22,846 bases of DNA from an uncultured Pseudomonadota bacterium (GTDB lineage Bacteria > Pseudomonadota > Gammaproteobacteria > Burkholderiales > Burkholderiaceae), in the NCBI GenBank assembly GCA_946480245.1, contig CAMLIZ010000064.1:1-22846 (forward strand), written 5' to 3'. Position numbers and translations under genes: made by a program. Positions 1 through 7,345 of the stretch are shown one piece after another (within the stretch, counting starts at the first letter, position 1; every line of letters starts with the position of its first letter). The notes under the pieces are model-generated. The model saw only the letters and a program-made list of their open reading frames with translations, did not search any database and had not been told where the DNA came from.

Positions 1-136
1 TGTCCTTGCCGTAGTGCGCCTGGGCGCCCGACACGGGGCCAACGTGGCCGATCTTCACGACCATTTCCTGCGCGCCAGCCGCACCTGCGGCCAGGATGGC
101 GGCCGCCGCGACGATCGCGTTCAGTTTGATATGCAT
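1..136 (-). CDS. livK: Branched-chain amino acid ABC transporter substrate-binding protein, N-terminus (partial)
   Basis: Only the first 45 codons are in the window; the gene continues past its left edge. The product begins with a short basic segment (MHIKLN) and a hydrophobic alanine-rich stretch ending in an AGAQE-like cleavage region, a Sec signal peptide, so the mature protein is periplasmic. The mature N-terminus reads KIGHVGPVSGAQAHYGKD, the typical opening of LivK/LivJ-type type-I periplasmic binding proteins that feed Leu/Ile/Val ABC importers. The ATG at 136 is preceded by a strong GGAGGT Shine-Dalgarno about 7 nt upstream, which fixes the start. Exact ligand specificity cannot be told from this fragment; paralogues binding other amino acids, amides or aromatic acids look the same here. 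Confidence 0.85.
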   Translation of the reverse strand, partial: MHIKLNAIVAAAAILAAGAAGAQEMVVKIGHVGPVSGAQAHYGKD

Positions 137-159
137 TAGGAGACCTCCAGAAGGAATGA

Positions 160-233
160 GTTGAGAGCGTCGTTGGGGGTATTTCTCAACGGGCGGAACA
201 ATACCCCAAAACCAGGCAGGAACTACCCGGGTA
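160..233. promoter_or_regulatory. Inverted repeats upstream of livK
   Basis: Two dyad elements lie in the 180-bp gap upstream of the livK-like gene. A perfect 7-bp inverted repeat, GTTGAGA at 160-166 and TCTCAAC at 184-190, is separated by 17 nt and lies 24 to 54 bp before the start codon. A 10-bp palindrome, TACCCGGGTA, is at 224-233, about 90 bp before the start. The positions fit operator sites or a leader hairpin. I recognise no specific regulator and no convincing -35/-10 pair; the functional reading is inference. Confidence 0.35.
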
Positions 234-297
234 ACTGCTTAATGCCGAGCCTATGCAGCGGCTGTTCGAGATAACGCAACAAGCCGGATTTCGGCCT

Positions 298-316
298 ACC
301 TCGTTTTCACCGAGGT
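298..316 (-). terminator. Possible hairpin terminator after the pepA-holC operon
   Basis: ACCTCG at 298-303 pairs with CGAGGT at 311-316 around a 7-nt loop. The hairpin begins directly after the stop codon of the last gene of the minus-strand operon. There is no T-run behind it, so it is either a weak intrinsic terminator or a 3'-end stabilising hairpin. Confidence 0.3.
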
Positions 317-649
317 TCAACGGCCCCGCTGGCGTTCCAGCTCTTGTGCCACTGCGCGCGCCACCGCATCTCGCAAGGTCGATGCCAATTCGTCGCGTGC
401 CTCGCGCACCAGCGTGTCGGACAAGCGCGCGAGCAGTGGCGCCAGTGCGTCGCGCAGCCGGTACTCGAGCATCAGGTCGAGCTGGCGCTGCACGTCCTGC
501 AGCACGCGCTGGGCAATCGCCGCTTCGTCCATCGGCATCGGCGGCGCCGCGGCCTGTTGCGTCTGCGCAGGCACCGGCGTGGGCGCAACCAGCACCACTT
601 CGGTCAGTGTCGGCACGCGGCGGGGCGCGGGCTGTGGAGTCACGCTCAC
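317..649 (-). CDS. Small hypothetical protein downstream of holC
   Basis: 110 residues. The first 40 residues are rich in Pro, Ala and Gln (TPVPAQTQQAAAPP) and probably disordered. Residues 43-106 form a strongly amphipathic, Arg/Leu/Asp-rich helical stretch (VLQDVQRQLDLMLEYRLRD, then DTLVREARDELASTLRD) that could be a coiled coil. There is no signal peptide or membrane segment. The GTG start overlaps the TGA of holC by 4 bp (GTGA), so translation is probably coupled. The clean helical periodicity and the overlap support a real gene. Small unknown proteins after holC are common in Burkholderiales, from memory. No function can be assigned; a role beside the chi subunit is only suggested by position. 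Confidence 0.7.
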   Translation of the reverse strand: MSVTPQPAPRRVPTLTEVVLVAPTPVPAQTQQAAAPPMPMDEAAIAQRVLQDVQRQLDLMLEYRLRDALAPLLARLSDTLVREARDELASTLRDAVARAVAQELERQRGR

Positions 650-1083
650 GCGGCAGCTCCCACACGATGGTGCGTCACGGGCCAGCCATCAGCCTCGTAA
701 GCCTTCCAGCGGCGGCGTGCGGCTTGTACATCGTCGGGTTCGGTGGACACCACTTCGATGATGCGTTGGAAGCCGGCGTCGTCAGGCCAGCGTTGCGCGC
801 CCAGGTTGACCAGCACGGCCGCTTCGGGCGCGCGCGCGCCGGGCTCCAGCAGCCAGACCGGCGTACGTTGCTGCATGGACGCGGCCTGGCTGCCAGGCGA
901 CAGCCGCAAATGCGGCACGAACTCCTGTGGCTCGAAGGTCCACAGCAGCTGGTCGAGGCGCTGCAGCAGCGGCGGTGGGGCAGCCACCGCCACCCGCGCG
1001 CCCTGCCGATAGGCCTTGCGCAGCAGCCGGCAGGCGTGCGTGAGCTTGTCCTCCACTCCAGTGTGGAACGCCACGTCGCTCAC
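646..1083 (-). CDS. holC: DNA polymerase III subunit chi
   Basis: 145 residues, close to the E. coli chi length (147). The chi subunit belongs to the clamp-loader complex and links it to single-stranded DNA-binding protein, through psi where psi is present. Family features seen are the N-terminal VAFHTGVEDKLTHACRLLRKAY block, LLWTF..QEFVPHL at about 47-59, and the C-terminal RWKAYEADGWPVTHH. The start is taken as GTG at 1083 because the family opening (x-x-VxFHT) begins there and no ATG in frame fits. Only 17 nt separate it from the pepA stop, and its own stop overlaps the next gene. The pepA-holC order is conserved widely in proteobacteria, which supports the call. Confidence 0.88.
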   Translation of the reverse strand: MSDVAFHTGVEDKLTHACRLLRKAYRQGARVAVAAPPPLLQRLDQLLWTFEPQEFVPHLRLSPGSQAASMQQRTPVWLLEPGARAPEAAVLVNLGAQRWPDDAGFQRIIEVVSTEPDDVQAARRRWKAYEADGWPVTHHRVGAAA

Positions 1084-1100
1084 GCCGGCACCCCGCGCGG

Positions 1101-2558
1101 TCAAGCCTGCGACAGCACGAAGTGCGTGAGCAGCGGCACCGGGCGGCCGGTGCTGCCCTTGGAAGCGCCGCTCTTCCACGCGGTGCCCGCAACGTCCAGG
1201 TGCGCCCACCGGTACTTGGCAGTGAAGCGCTTGAGGAACATCGCTGCGGTGATGGCGCCGCCCGCACGGCCGCCCACGTTGCCCATGTCGGCGAAATTGC
1301 TCTTCAGCGCCTCGTCGTATTCCTCGTCCAAAGGCATGCGCCAGCACGGGTCCAGCGCTTCGCGGCCCGCGGCCTGCAGCGCCGCGGCCAGGTCGTCGTC
1401 GGCAGTGAAGAGGCCCGAGTTGTGATGGCCCAGCGCGATCACGCAGGCGCCTGTGAGGGTGGCGATGTCGACCACCGCCGCGGGCTTGAAGCGCTCGGCA
1501 TAGGTGAGCGCGTCGCACAGGATCAGCCGGCCCTCGGCGTCGGTGTTCAGGATCTCGATGGTCTGGCCCGACAGGCTGGTGACCACGTCGCCCGGCTTGG
1601 TGGCGCGACCGTCGGGCATGTTCTCGCAGGCCGGGATGAGGCCCACGAGGTTGACCTTGGGCTTCAGCTCGGCGATGGCGCGGAAGGTACCGAGCACGCT
1701 GGCCGCGCCGCCCATGTCGAACTTCATCTCGTCCATCTCGGCCGACGGCTTGATCGAGATGCCGCCGGTGTCGAACGTGATGCCCTTGCCCACCAGCACC
1801 ACCGGCGCCTTGCCCTTGCCCCCGCCCTCATAGCGCAGCACGATGAACTTCAGCGGCTCCTCCGAGCCCTTGGCCACCGCCACGAAGGCGCCCATGCCGA
1901 GCTTCTCGACATCCTTGCGCTCGAGCACTTCCACCTTCACGCCGAAGCCCTTGCCGAGTGCCTTGGCCTGCTCCGCCAGATAGGTGGGCGTGCACACGTT
2001 GCCCGGGCGGTTGGCGCATTCGCGTGCCAGCGTCACGCCGTGCGCGATGGCTTGTGCGCGCGCCAGCGCCTTCTGCAGCACCGCGACCTCGGCCTTCGCG
2101 CACAGCAGCGTCACGCGCTCCAGCTTGGGCGCCTCGCCTGCGCTCGGTTTGGTTGCGCGGTACAGGTAGGCCGCATCGTTGACCGCCGCCACCAAGGCCT
2201 CGGCCTGGGCTGCCTGCACGCCTTGTGCACCGACGACCGCGACCGCGAGCTGGCGCACACCGAGGCCCTTGACCGCGCCCACGCCGCTGGCGGCCGCCGC
2301 CTTGAAGGCCTTGGCCGAATCGTCGGCCGACACCGCCACCACCACACGCGCTGCCTTCATGCCGGGCACGCGATGCATGTACAGGCTGCGCCCGTTCTTG
2401 AGCGCGAGATCGCCCTGCGCCACCGCCTCCTTGATGGCAGGCGCCAGCGGCGCCTCCAGCGCGGCCGGCACGGCGTCGCCGACGATCATCACGAGCAGTG
2501 CGTCGGCTGCCGCGGCAGCCAGGCCACCGGTGCCGAGGGTCTGGGTACGGAAGTCCAT
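1101..2558 (-). CDS. pepA: Leucyl aminopeptidase (cytosol aminopeptidase, M17)
   Basis: 485 residues, slightly shorter than E. coli PepA (503). It is a two-metal cytosolic aminopeptidase that removes N-terminal residues, preferring Leu. The metal-binding set is complete: K258 and D263 in GKGITFDTGG, D281 in KFDMGGA, and D340 and E342 in the M17 signature NTDAEGRL, with the catalytic R344 following. The N-terminal alpha/beta domain (about 1-160) is present but divergent, as usual. The start at MDFRTQ (2558) is preferred over an upstream in-frame ATG at 2603 because the family begins near here; the upstream extension would run to within 28 bp of the divergent lptF start. It is first in the operon with holC. 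In E. coli PepA also binds DNA in Xer recombination; nothing here tests that role. Confidence 0.95.
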   Translation of the reverse strand: MDFRTQTLGTGGLAAAAADALLVMIVGDAVPAALEAPLAPAIKEAVAQGDLALKNGRSLYMHRVPGMKAARVVVAVSADDSAKAFKAAAASGVGAVKGLGVRQLAVAVVGAQGVQAAQAEALVAAVNDAAYLYRATKPSAGEAPKLERVTLLCAKAEVAVLQKALARAQAIAHGVTLARECANRPGNVCTPTYLAEQAKALGKGFGVKVEVLERKDVEKLGMGAFVAVAKGSEEPLKFIVLRYEGGGKGKAPVVLVGKGITFDTGGISIKPSAEMDEMKFDMGGAASVLGTFRAIAELKPKVNLVGLIPACENMPDGRATKPGDVVTSLSGQTIEILNTDAEGRLILCDALTYAERFKPAAVVDIATLTGACVIALGHHNSGLFTADDDLAAALQAAGREALDPCWRMPLDEEYDEALKSNFADMGNVGGRAGGAITAAMFLKRFTAKYRWAHLDVAGTAWKSGASKGSTGRPVPLLTHFVLSQA

Positions 2559-2630
2559 AATGCGTCGATCACGAGCGTCGCAGCAGCCTTCTTGGGGCCG
2601 CATTTCGCTCGAAGAATTAATGAATGGGCG

Positions 2631-3731
2631 ATGTTATTCGATTCGACCTTGCGCAAAGAGCTGGCGCGCACCTTCGGCGCCACCTTGATCGTGATCCTCA
2701 CGATCGTGCTGACGATGATGCTGATCCGCACGCTCGGCCAGGCCGCGGGCGGCGACGTGGCGCCACAGGACGTGGTGCTGCTGCTCGGCTACGTGAGCCT
2801 GGGACATCTGCCCACGATGCTGGCGCTGTCGCTGTTCATCGCAGTCGTCGCCACGCTGGGCCGCATGTACCGTGACAGCGAGATGGTGATCTGGTTCGCC
2901 AGCGGCGTGGGGCTGGCGCGCTTCGTGCGGCCGGTGCTGCGCACCTGCTGGCCGGTGCTGCTGGTGATTGCGGTGCTGTTGCTCGCCGTGTGGCCGTGGG
3001 CCAATCGCAACATGGTGGAGCTGCGCAACCGCTACGAGCAGCGCTCGGACCTGTCGCGCGTGGCACCCGGCGTGTTCCAGAGTTCGCGCGACGGCAGCCG
3101 CGTGTTCTTCGTCGAGCGCAACAGCGAAGAAGGCGGCGTCGGCCGCAACGTGTTCATCCTCACCGACACCGGCGACCGGGAGTCGGTGACCGCCGCACGC
3201 AGCGGGCACCTCGAGATGCGCGGCGACGACCGCCTGCTGGTACTCGACCGCGGCCAGCGCAACGAGATCAATCGCCAGAGCGGCGAGAAGACGCTGGCCG
3301 CCTTCGACAACTACCGCGTGGTGGCCTGGGAGAAGGTGGTGCGCCGTGCGGAAGAGCAGCCGCCGAGGGCGCAAGCCACGGTCAAGCTGATGCGCAACCC
3401 CACGCTCCAGAGCCAGGGCGAACTGAGCTGGCGCTTCGGCTTGCTGCTGGGTGCCGGCAACCTGCTGCTGCTGGGCGTGGGCCTGTCGGCGCGCAACCCG
3501 CGCCGCGCCAACAACTGGAACATGATGTTCGCGCTGCTTGCCTTCGTGGTCTATTACAACCTCGTGAACCTGAGCCAGGCTTGGGTGGCGGGCGGCCGCC
3601 TCGGCCTGGGCACCGTGCTGTTCGGCTTGCACGGCGGGGTCTTCGCCTTCGCGTTGCTGCTCATCTGGTGGCGCGACCGCGCCGGCAGTTCGCTGCGCCA
3701 CCGCACGCCCGCCCCTGCGGCGACGGCATGA
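2631..3731 (+). CDS. lptF: Lipopolysaccharide export ABC transporter permease LptF
   Basis: 366 residues of the LptF/LptG family. With LptG and the LptB ATPase it forms the inner-membrane complex that extracts LPS and pushes it through LptC, LptA and LptD. The N-terminus MLFDSTLRKELARTFGAT is followed by a membrane helix at about 15-34, a hydrophobic block at about 48-78 containing GRMYRDSEMVIWFASG (the coupling region for LptB), and a helix at 104-123. A periplasmic beta-jellyroll domain spans about 125-270, followed by three more hydrophobic segments. The start at 2631 lacks a strong Shine-Dalgarno but matches the family N-terminus. The 72 bp before it is shared with divergent pepA. lptG follows after 7 nt. 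Confidence 0.95.
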   Translation: MLFDSTLRKELARTFGATLIVILTIVLTMMLIRTLGQAAGGDVAPQDVVLLLGYVSLGHLPTMLALSLFIAVVATLGRMYRDSEMVIWFASGVGLARFVRPVLRTCWPVLLVIAVLLLAVWPWANRNMVELRNRYEQRSDLSRVAPGVFQSSRDGSRVFFVERNSEEGGVGRNVFILTDTGDRESVTAARSGHLEMRGDDRLLVLDRGQRNEINRQSGEKTLAAFDNYRVVAWEKVVRRAEEQPPRAQATVKLMRNPTLQSQGELSWRFGLLLGAGNLLLLGVGLSARNPRRANNWNMMFALLAFVVYYNLVNLSQAWVAGGRLGLGTVLFGLHGGVFAFALLLIWWRDRAGSSLRHRTPAPAATA

Positions 3732-3738
3732 GCACCCG

Positions 3739-4848
3739 ATGAGAACCGTACGCCGCCTGCTGTACCGCGACATCGTCTCGTCGGTGGCCTTCGTGGCACT
3801 GGCTTTCCTGTCGCTGTTCTTCTTCATCGACTTCGTCGACGAGCTCGACGACGTGGGCAAGAAGGGCTACACGCTGCTGCACGCCGTGCTCGCCAGCCTG
3901 ATGGAGGTGCCAGGCCACTTCTACGAGCTGTTCCCGATCGCGGTGCTGATCGGCAGCATCTTCTCGCTCGCCCGCATGGCGCAGTCCTCGGAGTACACCA
4001 TCCTGCGTACCGGCGGGCTCGGGCCGGGGCGCGCACTGCAGCTGCTCACGCTGCTCGGCCTGATCTTCGCGCTGTGCACGTTCGTGGTGGGTGACTACCT
4101 CGCGCCGGCCACCGAGCGCGAGGCCGTGCTACTGAAGTCGCGCGCGGCCGGCGGCTTGAGCTACGGCCGCAGCGGCGCCTGGCTGAAGGACCGGCGCGAC
4201 ACGCCGCAAGGCGAGCGCAGCTATTCGATCAACGTGGCGCAAACCTCGCCCGGCGGCGAGCTGGCCGGCATCCGCATCTACGAGTTCGACGCCGCCGACC
4301 GGCTGCTGGCCCGCTGGCAGGCGGCCACCGGCCACGTGGCAGGCGACGGGCTGTGGACGCTGCAGGACGTGCAGGTCACGCGCTGGCCGCTGCCCGGCGA
4401 CTTGCAACCGCAGGTGCGCGATGAGCACCTGGCCACACTGCAATGGTCGAGCACGCTGAAGGCCAGCGTGGTGGCCGCGGCGCTGCTGCCGCCGAGCACG
4501 ATGTCCACCATCGACCTGTGGCGCTATGCCTCCCATCTGGCGCAGCAGGAGCAGGCCGCGCAGCGCTACGCCATCCAGTTCTGGCGCAAGGCGCTGTACC
4601 CGTTCGCCTGCCTGGTGATGATGGCGCTCGCGTTGCCTTTTGCCTACCTGCACGCGCGCAGCGGTGGCATCAGCTTCAAGGTGTTCGGCGGCATCCTGCT
4701 GGGCATCAGCTTCGTGCTGCTGAACAACGTGGCCGGCCACCTGGGCCTGCTGCACGACTGGGCGCCGCTGGCCGTGGCCGCCGCGCCCAGCCTGCTGTAC
4801 CTGCTGCTGTCGCTGGCCGCGTTCACCTGGCTCGTGCGCTATCGATGA
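3739..4848 (+). CDS. lptG: Lipopolysaccharide export ABC transporter permease LptG
   Basis: 369 residues, partner permease of LptF. The opening MRTVRRLLYRDIVSSVAFVALAF leads into the first membrane helix. The acidic motif FIDFVDELDDVGKKGY is typical of LptG, and IGSIFSLARMAQSSEYTILRTGG is the coupling helix segment facing LptB. The periplasmic domain spans about 125-280, and three C-terminal helices end in LSLAAFTWLVRYR. It starts 7 nt after the lptF stop, and its own TGA overlaps the ATG of the chelatase gene (ATGA). LPS transport is essential in most Gram-negative bacteria, so the genes behind it ride on a constitutive transcript. Confidence 0.95.
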   Translation: MRTVRRLLYRDIVSSVAFVALAFLSLFFFIDFVDELDDVGKKGYTLLHAVLASLMEVPGHFYELFPIAVLIGSIFSLARMAQSSEYTILRTGGLGPGRALQLLTLLGLIFALCTFVVGDYLAPATEREAVLLKSRAAGGLSYGRSGAWLKDRRDTPQGERSYSINVAQTSPGGELAGIRIYEFDAADRLLARWQAATGHVAGDGLWTLQDVQVTRWPLPGDLQPQVRDEHLATLQWSSTLKASVVAAALLPPSTMSTIDLWRYASHLAQQEQAAQRYAIQFWRKALYPFACLVMMALALPFAYLHARSGGISFKVFGGILLGISFVLLNNVAGHLGLLHDWAPLAVAAAPSLLYLLLSLAAFTWLVRYR

Positions 4849-5228
4849 GTCAAGGCGTTCTTCTCTTCGCGCACGGCGCGCGTGACCCGGGCTGGGCGGC
4901 GCCCTTCGAGGCCGTGGCCGCGCAGCTGTGCGTACTGCGGCCGCAGACGCAGGTGCGGCTGGCGTTTCTCGAGTTCATGACGCCCACGTTGCAGCAAGCG
5001 GGAGACGCCCTGGCGGCTGCCGGCTGCACGCGCATCGACGTGCTGCCGCTGTTCCTCGGCGCCGGCGGCCATGTGCGCAAGGACGTGCCGCAACTGATCG
5101 CCGCGCTGCAGGCCGCGCACCCTTCATTGCCCATCACGCTGCACCGGGCGATCGGCGAACATCCCGCGGTGGTGGCCGCGATGGCCGCGGCCGCCGCCTC
5201 CGCCCTGCCCCCCGAAAGCACGCGATGA
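4845..5228 (+). CDS. cbiX: Sirohydrochlorin chelatase, small CbiX type
   Basis: 127 residues, the size of the short single-domain CbiX(S) chelatases that act as dimers. They insert Fe2+ or Co2+ into sirohydrochlorin on the way to siroheme or cobalamin. The metal-binding histidines are visible: H10 in LLFAHGARDP and H76 in LGAGGHVRKDVP. The rest of the fold (FLEFMTPTL, IDVLPLFLGAGGH) matches the family. The start overlaps the lptG stop and the stop overlaps the cysB-like start, both ATGA. Siroheme is the cofactor of assimilatory sulfite reductase, so a place before a CysB-type regulator suggests an iron chelatase (SirB-like) role. The metal cannot be decided from sequence. Confidence 0.9.
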   Translation: MSQGVLLFAHGARDPGWAAPFEAVAAQLCVLRPQTQVRLAFLEFMTPTLQQAGDALAAAGCTRIDVLPLFLGAGGHVRKDVPQLIAALQAAHPSLPITLHRAIGEHPAVVAAMAAAAASALPPESTR

Positions 5229-6175
5229 ACCTGCACCAGTTCCGCTTCGTCCAGGAGGCCGTCAAGCGCAACCTCAATCTCACCGAAACGGCCAAGGCGC
5301 TCTTCACCTCGCAGCCGGGCATCTCCAAGGCCATCCTGGAGCTGGAGGAAGAACTGGGCGTGGACATCTTCGCGCGCCACGGCAAGCGTCTGCGGCGCGT
5401 GACCGAGCCCGGGCAGCAGGTCCTGAAGTCGATCGAGATCATCATGCGCGAGGTGGGCAACCTGAAGCGCATCGGCGAGGAGTTCTCCAAGCAGGACGCG
5501 GGGCGGCTGTCGATCGCCACCACCCACACGCAGGCGCGCTACGTGTTGCCGGAGCCGGTGGCGCAGCTGCGCAAGCGTTTCCCCAAGGTGAGCGTGAGCC
5601 TTCACCAGGGCACGCCGGAGCAGGTGGCGCAGATGCTGCTGGACGAGAGCGCCGACATCGGGCTGGCCACCGAATCGCTGTCGGAGTTCGACGATCTGGT
5701 CACCCTACCTTGCTACGAGTGGCAGCACATGGTGGTGGTGCCGGCGGCGCACCCCCTGGCATCCGTGGAGCGGCTCACGCTGGAGCAGCTGGCCGCCGAG
5801 CCACTGGTGTCCTACCACCCGTCGTTCACCGGCCGCACCCGGGTGGACACCGCCTTCGCCAAGCGCGGGCTCAAGCCCGAGGTGGTGCTGGAGGCGATCG
5901 ACTCCGACGTGATCAAGACCTACGTGCGTCTTGGGCTGGGCGTGGGCATCGTCGCCGAGATGGCGGTGCGCGACGATCCGACCGGCGGCGACCTGGTCGC
6001 CAAGCCGGTGGGGCACCTCTTCGGCCAGAACGTCTCGCGCGTCGCGTTCAAGCGCGGCGCCTACCTGCGCAACTTCGTCTACACCTTTGCCGAACTGCTG
6101 TCGGACCGGCTCACGCGCGCGCTCATTGCCCGCGCCATGAGCGGCGAAGGCGGCGACTCCGACTACCAGCTATGA
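5225..6175 (+). CDS. cysB: CysB-family LysR-type transcriptional regulator
   Basis: 316 residues, standard LysR length. The winged helix-turn-helix at 1-60 reads MNLHQFRFVQEAVKRNLNLTETAKALFTSQPGISKAI, with the NLNLTETAKAL and SQPGISK features of CysB and Cbl rather than generic LysR proteins. A linker helix at about 65-90 leads to the two-lobed effector domain (from about 92, RLSIATTHTQARYVLP). CysB proteins activate sulfate uptake and reduction genes, with N-acetylserine as inducer and thiosulfate or sulfide as anti-inducer. The gene overlaps both neighbours by 4 bp, so it is probably made with the LPS exporter. It could instead be the Cbl/SsuR paralogue controlling sulfonate use. Confidence 0.88.
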   Translation: MNLHQFRFVQEAVKRNLNLTETAKALFTSQPGISKAILELEEELGVDIFARHGKRLRRVTEPGQQVLKSIEIIMREVGNLKRIGEEFSKQDAGRLSIATTHTQARYVLPEPVAQLRKRFPKVSVSLHQGTPEQVAQMLLDESADIGLATESLSEFDDLVTLPCYEWQHMVVVPAAHPLASVERLTLEQLAAEPLVSYHPSFTGRTRVDTAFAKRGLKPEVVLEAIDSDVIKTYVRLGLGVGIVAEMAVRDDPTGGDLVAKPVGHLFGQNVSRVAFKRGAYLRNFVYTFAELLSDRLTRALIARAMSGEGGDSDYQL

Positions 6176-7332
6176 GCAACGCGCAAACGCCGGTCATCCA
6201 AAGCCGCCTGCCCCACGTCGGCACCACCATCTTCACCGTGATGTCGGGACTGGCCGCCGAGCACGGCGCGATCAACCTCGGGCAGGGCTTCCCCGACTTC
6301 GACTGTGCGCCGCAGCTGATCGACGCCGTAGCGGGCGCCATGCGCGAGGGCCTGAACCAGTACCCGCCGATGCCCGGCGTGCCGCAGCTGCGCGAAGCGG
6401 TGAGCGCGAAGATCGAGGCGCTGTACGGCCACCGCTACGACCCGGGCACCGAGATCACGATCACCGCCGGCGCCACGCAGGCCATCATCACCGCAGTGCT
6501 CGCCGTGGTGCACCCGGGCGACGAGGTGATCGTGCTGGAGCCCTGCTACGACAGCTACGGCCCGAACATCGAACTGGCAGGAGGACGCGTGGTGCGCGTG
6601 CCGCTCGTGCCGGGCAGCTTCCGCCCGGATTTCGAGCGCATCGGCGCGGCCATCAGCGCCCGCACGCGCGCGATCATCATCAACACGCCGCACAACCCCA
6701 GCGCCAGTTGCTGGAGTGCCGCCGAGATCGACCGCCTGGCGCAACTGCTGGCGCCCACCGGCGTGCTGATGATCAGCGACGAGGTGTACGAGCACATGGT
6801 GTTCGACGGTGTGCCGCATGCCAGCGTGTCGTCGCATCCGCTGCTGGCGCAGCGCAGCTTCGTGGTGTCGAGCTTCGGCAAGACTTATCACGTGACAGGC
6901 TGGAAGGTAGGCACCGTGGCTGCACCGGCAGCACTGACCGCCGAGTTCCGCAAGGTGCATCAGTTCAACGTGTTCACCGTCAACACGCCGGTGCAGCACG
7001 GGCTGGCCCGCTACCTGAACGACCCGGCGCCCTACCTGGAACTGCCCGCGTTCTATCAGCGCAAGCGCGATCTCTTCCGCGCCGGGCTGAGCGACACGCG
7101 CTTCGAGTTGCTGCCGTCCGCCGGCAGCTACTTCCAGTGCGTTAACTACGCGGCCATCAGCGACCTTCCCGAGGCCGAGTTCTGCCGCTGGCTCACCACC
7201 GAAGTCGGCGTGGCGGCCATCCCCTTGTCCGCGTTCTACGAAGGCGGTTTCGAGCAGCGCATCGTGCGCTTTTGCTTCGCCAAGCGCGACGACACGCTGA
7301 ATGCCGCGCTGGAGCGGCTGCGTCGCCTGTAG
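6172..7332 (+). CDS. ybdL: PLP-dependent aminotransferase, methionine aminotransferase (YbdL) type
   Basis: 386 residues, fold type I aminotransferase of subgroup I, the same length as E. coli YbdL. Features: the N-terminal LPHVGTTIFTVMSGLAAEHGAINLGQGFPDF block characteristic of the YbdL/kynurenine aminotransferase branch, cofactor contacts in NTPHNPS (171-177), D203 and Y206 in SDEVYEH, and the Schiff-base lysine K237 in SSFGKTYHVTGWKVG. A C-terminal Arg in RFCFAK likely binds the substrate carboxylate. E. coli YbdL prefers methionine, histidine and phenylalanine. Position in a CysB/CbiX operon with a 4-bp start overlap fits methionine or its 2-oxo acid as substrate, as in methionine salvage; that is inference. 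Confidence 0.85.
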   Translation: MSNAQTPVIQSRLPHVGTTIFTVMSGLAAEHGAINLGQGFPDFDCAPQLIDAVAGAMREGLNQYPPMPGVPQLREAVSAKIEALYGHRYDPGTEITITAGATQAIITAVLAVVHPGDEVIVLEPCYDSYGPNIELAGGRVVRVPLVPGSFRPDFERIGAAISARTRAIIINTPHNPSASCWSAAEIDRLAQLLAPTGVLMISDEVYEHMVFDGVPHASVSSHPLLAQRSFVVSSFGKTYHVTGWKVGTVAAPAALTAEFRKVHQFNVFTVNTPVQHGLARYLNDPAPYLELPAFYQRKRDLFRAGLSDTRFELLPSAGSYFQCVNYAAISDLPEAEFCRWLTTEVGVAAIPLSAFYEGGFEQRIVRFCFAKRDDTLNAALERLRRL

Positions 7333-7345
7333 GCAAGGCCGGCGC

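Noticed and set aside
223..234. Restriction-site-like palindrome as a mobile element end
   Set aside because: TACCCGGGTA stands alone, with no second copy, target duplication or transposase nearby.
1122..2630. Long plus-strand open frame opposite pepA, joined in frame to lptF
   Set aside because: Its His/Arg/Gln-rich translation mirrors pepA on the other strand, a GC-rich shadow. The true lptF begins at 2631 where family similarity starts.
2634..3860. 408-codon minus-strand open frame opposite lptF
   Set aside because: The composition (His, Gln, Ala, Arg) is typical of an antisense shadow of a membrane protein gene, and lptF itself has full family similarity.
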